From: Dinoroseobacter sp.
Lineage (GTDB): Bacteria; Pseudomonadota; Alphaproteobacteria; Rhodobacterales; Rhodobacteraceae
Assembly: GCA_030066795.1 (NCBI GenBank)
Contig: JASJAW010000044.1
Span: forward strand, 23,138 to 87,137
DNA: 64,000 nucleotides
Reading direction: 5' to 3'
The notes below the pieces were generated by a model. That model made no database searches and had not been told where the DNA came from. It worked only from the letters and a program-made list of their open reading frames with translations. Below are positions 47,822 through 58,730 of this stretch, piece after piece (within the stretch, counting starts at the first letter, position 1; each line of letters begins with the position of its first letter). The translations under genes were made by a program, and so were the position numbers.

Positions 47822-49344
47822 CGACCCACGACCTGCGCCTGATCGCGCGCGAGGCCCCTGCCCCGACCGACCCGGTTTTCGAGGCGCGCCACCTGATCGA
47901 CGGTGAGTGGCACATGAGCACCGGCACCTTCACCCGCGAAAGCCCGGCCCACGGAACGCTCGTGACTCGCGCCGCCCTTGGAACCAAAGCCGATACCGAA
48001 GCCGCGATTACAGCAGCGCGCACGGCCTTCGATGATGGCAGCTGGTCGGAACTGTCCGGCAAGGAGCGCGCGGCTGTTCTGTCCAAGACAGCCGACCTGA
48101 TCGAGCGCGATATCGACCGCATTGCCCGGCTTGAGACGCTGGAGTCCGGCAAGCCGATCTCTCAGGCGAAGGCCGAGATAGAGATCGCCGCCGATTTGTG
48201 GCGCTACTCTGCAGCACTTGCGCGCACGTCCGTTGGTGAGACGCAAAACGCGCTCGGCCGTGACATGCTGGGCATGACGCTGAAGGAGCCGATTGGCGTC
48301 GTGTCGCTGATCACGCCCTGGAACTTTCCCTTCCTCATCGTCAGCCAGAAGCTGCCCTATGCGCTCGCCGCTGGCTGCACCTGCGTGGTGAAACCCTCGG
48401 AGCTGACCTCCGCCACGACCGTGGTGCTGGGCGAGTTGCTGATGGAAGCCGGACTTCCAGCGGGCGTTCTGAACATCGTGCTGGGCTATGGCATGCCGGT
48501 GGGTGAGGTCATGACCTCCGACCCGCGCGTCGACATGGTGTCTTTCACCGGCTCCACCGGCGTTGGGCGCGCCATCGTGGCGGCAACCGCGCCAACGCTG
48601 AAGAAAGTGGCACTGGAGCTGGGCGGCAAGAACCCGCAGGTCGTGTTCCCTGATGCCGATCTGGATGCCGCCGCCGATGCAATCATCTTCGGCATCTATT
48701 TCAACGCGGGCGAATGCTGCAATTCCGGCTCCCGGATCATTGTCCACAAGGATGTCGTGGCACCGCTGACCGAAAAACTCACTGCGCTGTCGCGCAAGGT
48801 GGCCTTCGGCGACCCGCTGCACCCGGACACGCAGGTGGGCGCGATCATCTCGGACGCGCATCTGGAGAAAATCGACGGCTACGTCAAAGGCGCTGTGGAA
48901 GACGGCGCTGCTCTGGCGCTCGGCGGCGACACCCTCCCCGTCGCCGGGCTGCCGGGCAAGTTTTATGCCCCGACGCTGGTGAGCGGTGTGACCCCGGATA
49001 TGGCGATCGCGACCGAAGAGGTGTTCGGCCCGGTTCTGTCGATCCTCAGCTTCGAGAACTTTGAAGAAGCGCTCGGGCTGGTGAACGGCACCGAGTACGG
49101 GCTCAGCGCCGGGGTCTGGTCGCAGGACATGGACACCTGCCTGAAGTTTGCCCGCCATGCGCAGGCGGGCACGGTCTGGACCAACACCTGGATGGACGGG
49201 TTTGCGGAACTGCCTTTTGGCGGCGTGAAGCAGTCGGGCCTTGGCCGCGAGCTGGGCCGTCAGGCGATCGAGGATTATCAGGAGGTCAAAACCGTCACCA
49301 TGCGGATCGGTGCGACTTCACGCGCCCCATGGGTGGCCGGATGA
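47818..49344 (+). CDS. NAD(P)-dependent aldehyde dehydrogenase
   Basis: The 508-residue ALDH superfamily enzyme has the cofactor segment ITPWNFPF (165-172), VSFTGSTGVGRAI, the general base Glu267 in LELGGKNPQVV and the catalytic cysteine in FNAGECCNSGSR (Cys301 by alignment to the usual motif). It resembles betaine aldehyde and related C3-C5 aldehyde dehydrogenases. It is the last gene of operon A and ends five bases from the convergent LacI gene. The aldehyde oxidised is unknown. Confidence 0.92.
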   Translation: MTTHDLRLIAREAPAPTDPVFEARHLIDGEWHMSTGTFTRESPAHGTLVTRAALGTKADTEAAITAARTAFDDGSWSELSGKERAAVLSKTADLIERDIDRIARLETLESGKPISQAKAEIEIAADLWRYSAALARTSVGETQNALGRDMLGMTLKEPIGVVSLITPWNFPFLIVSQKLPYALAAGCTCVVKPSELTSATTVVLGELLMEAGLPAGVLNIVLGYGMPVGEVMTSDPRVDMVSFTGSTGVGRAIVAATAPTLKKVALELGGKNPQVVFPDADLDAAADAIIFGIYFNAGECCNSGSRIIVHKDVVAPLTEKLTALSRKVAFGDPLHPDTQVGAIISDAHLEKIDGYVKGAVEDGAALALGGDTLPVAGLPGKFYAPTLVSGVTPDMAIATEEVFGPVLSILSFENFEEALGLVNGTEYGLSAGVWSQDMDTCLKFARHAQAGTVWTNTWMDGFAELPFGGVKQSGLGRELGRQAIEDYQEVKTVTMRIGATSRAPWVAG

Positions 49345-49349
49345 CCTTG

Positions 49350-50387
49350 CTAGCCCGACAGCGCGAAGCCCTTTGTGGGTTTGTGCAGGACCTGCAGGCC
49401 CTGCACTTCTGCGCCGTCGATTCGCTTCAAGAGCAACTCCCCGGCCTCAAACCCGGTTTCGCGCAGATCTTCGAAGACGGTTTCGATCCGCGGGCGGAAC
49501 TGGCTGAAGATCGGAGACGCGCGCTTGGCCACTACATCTGCCCCCTCGCCAATCTCCACCCCGGCGTCGGTCAGCGCGGCCAGCGTCGCCAGCGCGGCCA
49601 CCTCGCCTACGCAGATAAACCCGTCCGGGCGAGCGGATTGTCCGAGGATATCTGCCATCGCAGCGGCAATCTCGTCTGGGGAACTGTCCAGATCGACGGT
49701 GTCAGGAAACGTGTAGTCCAATCCGGCCTCCCGCACAGCGGACATAAACCCGTAGCGCAGATGCTGGGCGAAGGTGAAACGCTCGTCGGGCAGGATCATA
49801 CAGATGTGTTTACGCCCCTTGCTCGCGAGCCGCTCCACCGCCATGCGCGCGAAGGCAGCGTTGTCATAATCGACGAACGGATGCGGCGTGGTGAAGTCCG
49901 TGCGCCCGTGGGTGACGAACGGAAAATCGTTCTCAAGCAGAAACCGCACGCGCGGATCGAAGCACTCGGTCCGCGTGAAGACAACGCCATCTGCAAGCCT
50001 GTTTTGAAGGATATTGCGCACAACGGCCATGCGGTCGTCGCCAACAGTATCGGGCGTGATGTTCACCGCGTAGCCTGTGCCCCGCAGGGCCTCGGTCATA
50101 CCGGAGAGAAACTCGTTGGTGAAACCGAGATACTCATGCGCAGTGTTCAGAAGCAGCGTGATGACCTTGGTGCGCCCGGTGCGCAGGCGTTGCGCCGCCC
50201 GGTCCGGAACATAGCCTACCCGCGCAGCGGCCTCGGCGACAAGCGCGCGCGTGGCCTCGGCGATCCGCTCATCCCCTGCAAGCGCACGCGAGACCGTGGT
50301 GACCGCAAACCCGGTCTCTTCGGCCACGGTGCGCAGCGTCGGCTTGGAGCGCGCACGCGGCGCGGAGGTGTCGGTCTCGGATGGCAA
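49350..50387 (-). CDS. LacI-family transcriptional regulator 1
   Basis: The 345-residue regulator has an N-terminal helix-turn-helix (TLRTVAEETGFAVTTVSRAL, 17-36), a hinge (AAQRLRTG, 64-71) and a periplasmic-binding-protein-like effector domain. I use the TTG at 50387, which has an AGAGGGGGG ribosome-binding site. An upstream ATG at 50450 would place operator site B1 inside the coding region. It is divergent from the sugar ABC transporter operon and most likely represses it through sites B1 and B2. The effector is unknown, probably the sugar or a metabolite. Confidence 0.9.
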   Translation of the reverse strand: MPSETDTSAPRARSKPTLRTVAEETGFAVTTVSRALAGDERIAEATRALVAEAAARVGYVPDRAAQRLRTGRTKVITLLLNTAHEYLGFTNEFLSGMTEALRGTGYAVNITPDTVGDDRMAVVRNILQNRLADGVVFTRTECFDPRVRFLLENDFPFVTHGRTDFTTPHPFVDYDNAAFARMAVERLASKGRKHICMILPDERFTFAQHLRYGFMSAVREAGLDYTFPDTVDLDSSPDEIAAAMADILGQSARPDGFICVGEVAALATLAALTDAGVEIGEGADVVAKRASPIFSQFRPRIETVFEDLRETGFEAGELLLKRIDGAEVQGLQVLHKPTKGFALSG

Positions 50388-50433
50388 AACGCCCCCCTCT
50401 GGTCTGAGATTGCGGCCACCATATGCGCAGAAT

Positions 50434-50447
50434 TTAAAACGTTGCAA
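50434..50447. promoter_or_regulatory. LacI-type operator B1
   Basis: TTAAAACGTTGCAA fits the pattern TTnnAACGTTnnAA. It lies close to the regulator start, so it may autoregulate the LacI gene. Confidence 0.6.
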
Positions 50448-50542
50448 CAAAATTCATCGCTGCAATTGCACAATGCTGCGTTTGCGAAATATCCTTTATA
50501 AAGAAGGCGGTTTTACGATTTCTGCTTGCGCTAAAATAACTG

Positions 50543-50572
50543 TTGACAGAGACCGCCTTTATAACGTTCTAA
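50543..50572 (+). promoter_or_regulatory. Candidate promoter of operon B
   Basis: TTGACA (50543-50548) is a perfect -35 box. TTCTAA (50567-50572) at an 18-base spacing is the best -10, and overlaps operator B2. About 50 bases separate it from the solute-binding protein ATG. Confidence 0.5.
50559..50572. promoter_or_regulatory. LacI-type operator B2
   Basis: TTATAACGTTCTAA repeats the TTnnAACGTTnnAA pattern of B1, 125 bases away centre to centre. It overlaps the -10 region of operon B, consistent with repression, and the pair could support a DNA loop. Confidence 0.65.
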
Positions 50573-50624
50573 TTTTAACATCTTTGGCACGCAGTGCCGA
50601 ATCCAACGGGAGGAAGACCGGAAA

Positions 50625-51869
50625 ATGATGATGAAATCTTTGAAAATGACCGTCGCAGCCCTGGCGCTGTCGGCAGGCGCCGCGCAGGCCGCGGACGTGG
50701 AAGTTCTTCACTGGTGGACATCGGGCGGCGAAGCGGCGGCCCTGAACGTCCTGAAACAAGACCTCGAAGGTCAGGGCATCGGCTGGCAGGACATGCCGGT
50801 TGCTGGCGGCGGCGGCACCGAGGCCATGACCGTTTTGCGCGCCCGCGTCACCGCAGGTGACCCGCCCACCGCCGTACAGGCGCTTGGCTTCGACATTCTC
50901 GACTGGGGCAACCAGGGTGCGCTGGCAAACCTGAACGAGCTGGCCGCAAAAGAAGGCTGGGACGACGTTGTTCCGGAAGCACTTCAGGCCTTCGCAAAGG
51001 TTGACGGCAAGTGGATTTCCGCACCGGTGAACGTTCACTCCACCAACTGGGTCTGGGCCAATAAATCCGTTCTGGACGCCAACGGCATTGCGGTTCCAAC
51101 CACATGGGACGAGTTCACGGCAGCCGTTGAAACGCTCAAGGCTGCAGGCGTGACCCCGATCGCGCACGGCGGTCAGGCATGGCAGGACGCAACCGTGTTC
51201 GACGCGGTCGTTATGTCCACCGGGGGCGCAGACTTCTACAAGGCCGCCTTCGTTGATCTTGACGAAGACGCGCTTGGCTCCGACACCATGAAGGAAGCTT
51301 TCGACCGCATGGCCTACATCCGCGCCAACGTGGACGAGAACTTCTCGGGCCGTGACTGGAACCTTGCCACCGCAATGGTGATCAACGGCGAAGCCGGCTT
51401 CCAGATGATGGGAGACTGGGCAAAGGGTGAATTCCTGAACGCGGGCAAAGTTCCGGGCGAAGACTTCCTGTGCTTCCGCTTCCCGGGCACCGGTGACACC
51501 GTCACCTTCAACGCCGACCAGTTCATGATGTTCGACCAGGGCGGCACTGTGTCGTCGGAGCAGGCAGCGCTTGCCTCCGCGATCCTGTCCCCGTCCTTCC
51601 AGATCGCCTTTAACAAGGTGAAAGGCTCCGTTCCGGCACGTACCGACGTGGACGGCTCCGATCTGGACGCCTGCGGCCAGCAGGGCATGAAGGACCTCGC
51701 CGCGGCAGCGTCCTCCGGCAAGCTCTTCGGCTCCATGGCCCACGGCCACGCAGCCCCGGCGGCTGTGAAGAACGCGGTCTATGACGTTGTGACCGCACAC
51801 TTCAACGGCGAGTATGACAGCGCAACCGCTGTTCAGGAACTTGTCGACGCGGTCTCCATCGCACAGTAA
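50625..51869 (+). CDS. Sugar ABC transporter solute-binding protein (GtsA-like)
   Basis: The 414-residue CUT1 binding protein has a cleavable signal peptide ([20 protein letters not shown]). The mature N-terminus [20 protein letters not shown] and the following [22 protein letters not shown] resemble bacterial glucose/mannose binding proteins. Three methionines at 50625, 50628 and 50631 are all possible starts. It delivers a sugar to the two permeases encoded downstream. The GtsA-like look suggests a hexose or glycoside; this is inference. It is the first gene of operon B. Confidence 0.92.
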   Translation: MMMKSLKMTVAALALSAGAAQAADVEVLHWWTSGGEAAALNVLKQDLEGQGIGWQDMPVAGGGGTEAMTVLRARVTAGDPPTAVQALGFDILDWGNQGALANLNELAAKEGWDDVVPEALQAFAKVDGKWISAPVNVHSTNWVWANKSVLDANGIAVPTTWDEFTAAVETLKAAGVTPIAHGGQAWQDATVFDAVVMSTGGADFYKAAFVDLDEDALGSDTMKEAFDRMAYIRANVDENFSGRDWNLATAMVINGEAGFQMMGDWAKGEFLNAGKVPGEDFLCFRFPGTGDTVTFNADQFMMFDQGGTVSSEQAALASAILSPSFQIAFNKVKGSVPARTDVDGSDLDACGQQGMKDLAAAASSGKLFGSMAHGHAAPAAVKNAVYDVVTAHFNGEYDSATAVQELVDAVSIAQ

Positions 51870-51885
51870 GCGCGACGCGCTTTCG

Positions 51886-51912
51886 GTCAGGCCGCCACAC
51901 GCGGCCTGACCA
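51886..51912 (+). other. Strong stem-loop between binding-protein and permease genes
   Basis: GGTCAGGCCGC (51886-51896) and GCGGCCTGACC (51902-51912) form a perfect 11-bp stem with a 5-base loop and no T-run. Such structures commonly stabilise the upstream mRNA so that binding protein exceeds permease. Confidence 0.75.
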
Positions 51913-51940
51913 CAAAACGACCAACACGAGGGAGGGGGCC

Positions 51941-52891
51941 ATGGCTATGGCAGACGTCCCGCGCGGGCAAACAAAAGCCAGCGCGCCGGAGAAAGATTTC
52001 CGAACAAAATTGCAGGAATGGCTTCCAAAGCTGGTTCTGTCGCCCTCGCTGGCACTGGTTGCAATCTTCGTTTACGGCTTCATCGCCTTCACGATTTACC
52101 TCTCCTTCACCGACAGTCGCATCCTGCCTTTCGTCGGCGCCGACGGTCAGCCAACCTACGACCTGATCGGCTTTGCCAATTACGAGAAGCTGTTCAAGCT
52201 GTCGCATTGGGAAATCGCGCTCACGAACATGGCGGTCTTTGCAGGCCTCTATATCGTGGTCTGCACGGCGATTGGCCTGATGCTTGCAATCTTCCTCGAC
52301 CAGAAAATTCGTGGCGAAGGCATGCTGCGCCCGCTCTACCTTTATCCAATGGCGCTGAGCTTCATCGTGACAGGCACCGCTTGGAAGTGGTTCCTCGACC
52401 CCGGCATCGGGCTTGAGAACATCATGATCTCCTGGGGGTGGGAGAGCTTCACCTTCGACTGGATCAAGAACCGCGACTACGCGATCTATACCGTTGTCCT
52501 TGCTGCCGTCTGGCAGACCTCGGGCTTCGTGATGGCGATGTTCCTTGCGGGCCTGCGCGGGATCGACAACGAGATCCTGAAAGCGGCCCAAATGGACGGC
52601 GCCTCGAACTGGAACCTTTATCGCCGGATCATCATTCCACAGCTGCGCCCCGCGTTCCTGTCGGCCTTCGTGATCCTGTCGCACCTCGCGATCAAAACCT
52701 TTGACCTCGTGATCGCGATGACTGGCGGCGGTCCGGGCCGCGCCACGGAACTGCCGGCGACGTTCATGTATTCCTACACGTTCGGCCGCAACCAGATGGG
52801 CATCGGTGCGTCCTCTGCGGTGATCATGTTGATGACCATCGCCGCAATCATGATCCCCTACCTCTACGCCGAATTGCGGGAGAAAAAGTGA
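51941..52891 (+). CDS. Sugar ABC transporter permease 1
   Basis: The 316-residue inner-membrane protein has about six helices and the conserved cytoplasmic EAA-type loop ILKAAQMDGASNWNLYRRI (near residues 214-232) that contacts the ATPase. The N-terminal 30 residues are charged and cytoplasmic. The ATG at 51941 has a GGGAGGGGGCC ribosome-binding site. It pairs with the next permease, whose start overlaps its stop. Confidence 0.93.
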   Translation: MAMADVPRGQTKASAPEKDFRTKLQEWLPKLVLSPSLALVAIFVYGFIAFTIYLSFTDSRILPFVGADGQPTYDLIGFANYEKLFKLSHWEIALTNMAVFAGLYIVVCTAIGLMLAIFLDQKIRGEGMLRPLYLYPMALSFIVTGTAWKWFLDPGIGLENIMISWGWESFTFDWIKNRDYAIYTVVLAAVWQTSGFVMAMFLAGLRGIDNEILKAAQMDGASNWNLYRRIIIPQLRPAFLSAFVILSHLAIKTFDLVIAMTGGGPGRATELPATFMYSYTFGRNQMGIGASSAVIMLMTIAAIMIPYLYAELREKK

Positions 52892-53772
52892 TGGCCGTTG
52901 CAAGCTCTGATACCGCCATTCGCACGGGCCGTGTTACGCGCACCTTCCTCTATCTGGTGCTGCTGCTGTTCGCGCTCTTCTACATGCTGCCGCTTTACGT
53001 GATGCTGGTGAACTCAGTGAAGCCACTGTCCGAGATTACCGGCGGCGGGATGATGTCCCTGCCCCAGACCTGGACGGTGGAGCCTTGGACGAAAGCCTGG
53101 AACACCGCGCAGATTGGCGTGGAATCCACAGGTCTAGCGCCCTACTTCTGGAACTCGATCAAGATGGTCGTGCCAGCCGTGGCGATCTCCACCATCCTCG
53201 GGGCGCTGAACGGCTACGTCCTGACCAAGTGGCGCTTCAAATACGACACGATCCTGTTCGGTCTGATGCTCTTTGCCTGCTTCATCCCGTTCCAGATGGT
53301 TTTGATCCCAATGGCGACGGTTCTTGGCAAACTTGGGCTTGCTGGAACGACGACGGGGCTGGTGTTGGTCCATGTGGTCTACGGGATCGGGTTCTCGACC
53401 CTCTACTTCCGGAACTACTACGCCGCCTTCCCGACCGAGCTGGTCCGGGCCGCGCAGATCGACGGCGCGGGCTTCTTCCAGATCTTCTGGCGCATCCTCC
53501 TGCCCTCCTCCGGGCCGATCACCGTGGTCTGCGTCATCTGGCAGTTCACTAATATCTGGAACGACTTTCTCTTCGGAGCAAGTTTCGCAGCAGGAAACGC
53601 GCAACCTATGACCGTGGCGCTGAACAACCTTGTCCAGTCCTCCACCGGTGTGAAGGAATACAACGTTCACTTCGCGGGCGCGATCCTTGCCGCCCTCCCC
53701 ACTCTTCTCGTCTACATCGTCGCCGGACGCTACTTCGTCCGCGGTCTGATGGCCGGCTCCGTGAAAGGATAA
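52888..53772 (+). CDS. Sugar ABC transporter permease 2
   Basis: The 294-residue MalG-type permease has six predicted helices and the EAA loop [20 protein letters not shown]. The start is either a GTG at 52888, overlapping the preceding stop by four bases, or the ATG at 52891, which gives [13 protein letters not shown]. It completes the membrane channel with permease 1. Confidence 0.93.
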   Translation: MMAVASSDTAIRTGRVTRTFLYLVLLLFALFYMLPLYVMLVNSVKPLSEITGGGMMSLPQTWTVEPWTKAWNTAQIGVESTGLAPYFWNSIKMVVPAVAISTILGALNGYVLTKWRFKYDTILFGLMLFACFIPFQMVLIPMATVLGKLGLAGTTTGLVLVHVVYGIGFSTLYFRNYYAAFPTELVRAAQIDGAGFFQIFWRILLPSSGPITVVCVIWQFTNIWNDFLFGASFAAGNAQPMTVALNNLVQSSTGVKEYNVHFAGAILAALPTLLVYIVAGRYFVRGLMAGSVKG

Positions 53773-53776
53773 AGCC

Positions 53777-54891
<1,115 letters not shown>

Positions 54892-54892
<1 letters not shown>

Positions 54893-56385
54893 TGGACGCA
54901 GATGTGCTCATAATCGGCTCAGGCATGGGCGGGGCCACACTGGCCGCCGCCCTCGCCCCTACAGGTGCGCGCATCGTCATCCTTGAGCGCGGCGAACGGC
55001 TTCAAAAGTCGCCGCAAACCCGCGATCCTTTTTCTGTCTTCAAATTTGGAACGTTCCGATCCGGTGAGACCTGGGAAACGCCAGACGGCAAAGCGTTTGA
55101 TCCCGGCAACTACTACATGGTTGGCGGCAATTCGAAGTTTTATGGCGCGGTGATGTTCCGCTACCGTCGCGAGGATTTTGGCGAGATCACGCATCTCGGC
55201 GGGACCTCCCCAGCCTGGCCCGTTCCCTACGAAAGCTTCGCGCCGTGGTACGACGAGGCGGAGCGGATGTACGAGGTCCGCGGGCAACGCGGCATGGAAG
55301 CAACCGACCCGGATGGCCCCGCTTATCCGTATGCTGCTGTCCCGCACGAACCCGCGATTGCCGACGCGGCAAAAAGGTTGGCGGCGCAGGGCCTGACCCC
55401 GGCTTCGCTGCCGCTCGCAGTTGATCTGGACGCGTGGCTGAAGGGCGGTCAAACCGGTTGGGACGGATTCCCAAACACCGGCGACGGAAAGAAAGACGCA
55501 GAAAGCACAGGCATCGCCAAAGCGCTGGAACATGCAAACGTCACACTGGAAACCGGGTGCCGCGTCACTCGCCTGACAACGAACTCCGACGGAAGGGTCA
55601 GTGGCGTGGAGTTCGAAAAGAACGGTGCAGGCCAAACCGCGACCGCGAAAGTCGTAGTGTTGTCGGCGGGTGCGGTGAACTCCGCCGCGTTGCTGCTGAA
55701 ATCGGCCAATGACAATTTCCCGACCGGTCTTGCAAACCGCTCTGATCAGGTCGGGCGCAATTTCATGAACCATAACTGCACTGCGATGATGGCTCTGCAC
55801 CCGTTGCGCAAGGTTTCAACTCTTTACCAGAAAACGCTGTACCTGAACGATTTTTATCTCGCGAGCGGTGAAGGCAATTCACCCCTCGGAAACATTCAGC
55901 TTCTGGGCAAGATCACCCCGGACATCCTGCGCTGCGTCAGCCCGGTCCCTGGATTCGCCGCGCGCTGGATCGCCGAGCGGTCCATCGACTGGTACCTCAT
56001 GTCGGAGGATTTGCCGTCCCCGGACAGCCGTGTGACGGTGAAGGGCGAGCGGATCGTACTGAACTGGGAGCGGACCAACTGGGACGCGCATGAAGCGCTT
56101 ATCAAGCGCTTCAAGTCTGTTTTGAAGAAGGCAGGCTATCCTATTGTTCTTCATCAGAGCTTCGACCGCTCTACTCCGTCACATCAGTGTGGAACCGTGC
56201 GCTTTGGCGAGAACCCGGATCGCGCACCGCTCAACCTGAATTGCCGGGCGCACCAGCACGAAAATCTCTACGTGGTGGACGCGAGCTTCCTGCCGACCTC
56301 AGCGGCCGTGAACCCCGCGTTGACGATTGCCGCCAACGCCTTGCGGGTCGCAAACCACATTGCCACAACGGAGCTTGCCGCATGA
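54892..56385 (+). CDS. GMC-family FAD oxidoreductase 1
   Basis: The 497-residue flavoprotein begins with an FAD-binding Rossmann segment VLIIGSGMGGATLAAALAP (5-23). Substrate-side GMC features are the catalytic His431 (HQCGT) and Asn474 (NPALTI). It lacks a signal peptide, so it is probably cytoplasmic. It is of the short GMC branch that includes sugar and glucoside dehydrogenases, only distantly related to the second GMC protein three genes on. The acceptor is unknown; no cytochrome or small gamma subunit gene is present beside it. Confidence 0.85.
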
Positions 56386-57134
56386 GCCAGACAGCCCTCA
56401 TCACCGGCGGGCAGCGCGGGATCGGCCTTGCCATCGCGCAGGCGCTGCAGAACGCAGGGTTCAAGGTGGCGATTGCCGCCGAGCAGCCAAGCGACAGCGC
56501 GGAAGTGATCGCGGCACTGAGCATTCTCCCCGGCGCGCGGTACTATGTACATGACCTGCGCGACACGGACGCTGCACCGCTGCTGGACCGGATTGAAGAC
56601 GATCTCGGGCCTGTGACCACCCTGATCTCCAACGCGGGCGTCCCGGCACGCGTGCGCGGCGACATGCTCGACGTGACTCCCGAGAACTTCGACTTCACGC
56701 TTGGCATCAACCTGCGTGGCGGGTTCTTTCTGGCGCAGGAAGTCGCGAAGCGGATGTTGCCGCGTGAGACCGACGCCTACCGTGCGCTCGTGTTTGTCAC
56801 CTCCGTAAGCGCCGGCATGGTCTCGCCGGAGCGCGCCGAATACTGCTTGTCGAAGGCCGCTGCCGCGATGATGGCGCAGCTTTATGCGGCGCGCCTCGCC
56901 GACGCGGGCATCGGCGTCTTTGACATTCGCCCCGGCATCATCGACACCCCCATGACCGCAGGTGTGCGTAACACATACACCGCCCGCATCGAAGACGGGC
57001 TTGTCCCTGCCCGCCGCTGGGGTCAGCCACAAGACATCGCAACCACCATTCTTCCGCTCGTCACCGGGCAGATGGCCTTCGCCACCGGCGCGGTCATCCC
57101 CGTTGACGGCGGGCTTTCCATACAGAGGCTTTAA
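56382..57134 (+). CDS. Short-chain dehydrogenase/reductase
   Basis: The 250-residue classical SDR has the cofactor motif TGGQRGIG (8-15), the NAG motif SNAG (83-86) and the catalytic set Ser141 or Ser143, Tyr154 and Lys158 (AEYCLSKAA). The C-terminus GAVIPVDGGLSIQRL is typical of 3-oxoacyl-ACP reductase-like sugar dehydrogenases. It overlaps GMC1 by four bases. The substrate is not known; in this operon it probably oxidises or reduces a keto sugar. Confidence 0.88.
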   Translation: MSQTALITGGQRGIGLAIAQALQNAGFKVAIAAEQPSDSAEVIAALSILPGARYYVHDLRDTDAAPLLDRIEDDLGPVTTLISNAGVPARVRGDMLDVTPENFDFTLGINLRGGFFLAQEVAKRMLPRETDAYRALVFVTSVSAGMVSPERAEYCLSKAAAAMMAQLYAARLADAGIGVFDIRPGIIDTPMTAGVRNTYTARIEDGLVPARRWGQPQDIATTILPLVTGQMAFATGAVIPVDGGLSIQRL

Positions 57135-57137
57135 GAG

Positions 57138-58730
57138 ATGCCCGAGACATATGATTTCATCGTCGTAGGCGGAGGCAGCGCGGGGTGCGTTCTGGCCGCG
57201 CGGCTGAGCGAGGACCCGGACGCCCGTGTCCTGCTGCTGGAGGCCGGCGGTCGCGACTGGAACCCGCTTTACGCCATGCCCGCGGGCTTTGCGAAGATGA
57301 CCAAGGGGATCGGCAGCTGGGGCTATCACACGGTTCCGCAGAAGCATCTGGGCGACCGCGTTTTGCGGTTCACTCAGGCCAAAGTGATGGGCGGCGGGTC
57401 GAGCGTGAATGCGCAGATCTACACGCGAGGCCATCCGCTGGATTATGACGAGTGGCGGCAGATGGGCTGCGACGGCTGGAGCTATGCCGACGTCCTGCCC
57501 TACTTCAGGAAATCCGAGCACAACGACACGTTCGACAACGAGTTTCACGGGCAAGGCGGGCCGCTTGGTGTGTCCCAACCTTCCGCCCCGCTGCCGATTT
57601 GCGAGGCGTATTTCAAAGCAGCGGGCGAACTTGGCATTCCGCATAACAAGGATCTGACGTCCGACAAACCCGATGGCGTTGGTTATTACCAGCTGACGCA
57701 ACGGTTGGCGCGGAGGTCCTCGACCTCCAAGGCGTTTATCGACCCCGTGCGCTATCGCCAAAACCTGACCGTGCGCGAGAAGGTGCAGGTCGCAAAGCTG
57801 CTGATCGAAGGCGGTCGGGTGAAAGGCGTTGTTCTGAAGGGTGGAGAGACCATCCGGGCCAAGGCAGAGGTGGTCCTGACCTCTGGCGCGTTCGGCTCGC
57901 CGAAACTGCTGATGCTGTCGGGCATCGGGCCTGCAGATCATCTGCGTGAGGTTGGCGTCGACGTCCTGCAAGACCAACCGGAAATCGGCAGCAACCTGCA
58001 GGATCATCTGGACCTGTTCACGATCTGCGAATGCACCGGCGATCATACCTATGACAAGTATGCCGAGCCCTATTGGTCTTTGCTGGCGGGCATCGAGTAT
58101 TTCTTCAACAAGACCGGGCCGGTGGCGTCGTCGCTCTTTGAAACGGGCGGGTTCTGGTATGCGGACCCGGACGCGCGGTCTCCGGACATCCAGTTTCATC
58201 TGGGGCTTGGGTCGGGGATCGAGGCTGGGGTAGAGAAGATGACCAACCCCGGCGTGACACTGAATTCGGCCTATCTGCGCCCCCGCTCGCGCGGGACAAT
58301 CCGGCTGGCCTCTTCCAACCCTGGGGATGCACCGTTGATTGATCCAAACTACTGGGAAGACCCGCATGATCGCGACATGTCGATCAAGGGACTGAAGCTG
58401 GCGCAGGAGATCATGGCGCAACCGGCGTTGAAGGAGTTTGTGATGCGCCCCGTGCTGCCGAGCGCCGATATGAAGAGCGATCAGGAGTATTTTGACTTCG
58501 CCGTTGCAAACGCCAAAACCGACCACCACCCGGCGGGCACCGTGCGGATGGGCGCCGAGGACAGCGCACCGCTCGACATTCGTCTGCGCCTGCGCGGGAT
58601 CGAGGGGCTGCGGGTGGCGGACGCCTCGGTCATGCCGCGTCTGGTGTCGTCGAACACCAACGCCCCCACGATCATGATCGCAGAGAAATGCGCCGATATG
58701 ATTAAAGAAGACAATGGGTTAAGCACATGA
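57138..58730 (+). CDS. GMC-family FAD oxidoreductase 2 (choline dehydrogenase-like)
   Basis: The 530-residue protein has the FAD-binding start DFIVVGGGSAGCVLAARLSE, VLLLEAGGRDWNP, the GMC signature VMGGGSSVNAQIYTRG and catalytic His464 (HPAGTVRMG) and Asn508 (NAPTIMIAEK). It belongs to the choline/alcohol dehydrogenase branch of GMC enzymes, unlike GMC1. Such enzymes oxidise primary or secondary alcohols. It starts three bases after the SDR and overlaps the Dabb gene by four. Confidence 0.88.
   Translation: MPETYDFIVVGGGSAGCVLAARLSEDPDARVLLLEAGGRDWNPLYAMPAGFAKMTKGIGSWGYHTVPQKHLGDRVLRFTQAKVMGGGSSVNAQIYTRGHPLDYDEWRQMGCDGWSYADVLPYFRKSEHNDTFDNEFHGQGGPLGVSQPSAPLPICEAYFKAAGELGIPHNKDLTSDKPDGVGYYQLTQRLARRSSTSKAFIDPVRYRQNLTVREKVQVAKLLIEGGRVKGVVLKGGETIRAKAEVVLTSGAFGSPKLLMLSGIGPADHLREVGVDVLQDQPEIGSNLQDHLDLFTICECTGDHTYDKYAEPYWSLLAGIEYFFNKTGPVASSLFETGGFWYADPDARSPDIQFHLGLGSGIEAGVEKMTNPGVTLNSAYLRPRSRGTIRLASSNPGDAPLIDPNYWEDPHDRDMSIKGLKLAQEIMAQPALKEFVMRPVLPSADMKSDQEYFDFAVANAKTDHHPAGTVRMGAEDSAPLDIRLRLRGIEGLRVADASVMPRLVSSNTNAPTIMIAEKCADMIKEDNGLST

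Noticed and set aside
47692..49158. 488-codon minus-strand frame over the aldehyde dehydrogenase gene
   Set aside because: The plus-strand ALDH has all catalytic motifs; the antisense translation has no family features.
55045..55057. TTTGGAACGTTCC inside GMC1, similar to the operon A operators
   Set aside because: It lies in coding sequence and the flanking arm is incomplete; codons for Phe-Gly-Thr-Phe explain it. It could be an auxiliary operator but one copy in a gene is weak evidence.
56268..58529. 753-codon minus-strand frame across the SDR and GMC2 genes
   Set aside because: It is antisense to three well-supported plus-strand genes, has low-complexity His/Arg-rich composition and no recognisable motifs. 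Long antisense frames are expected at this GC content.
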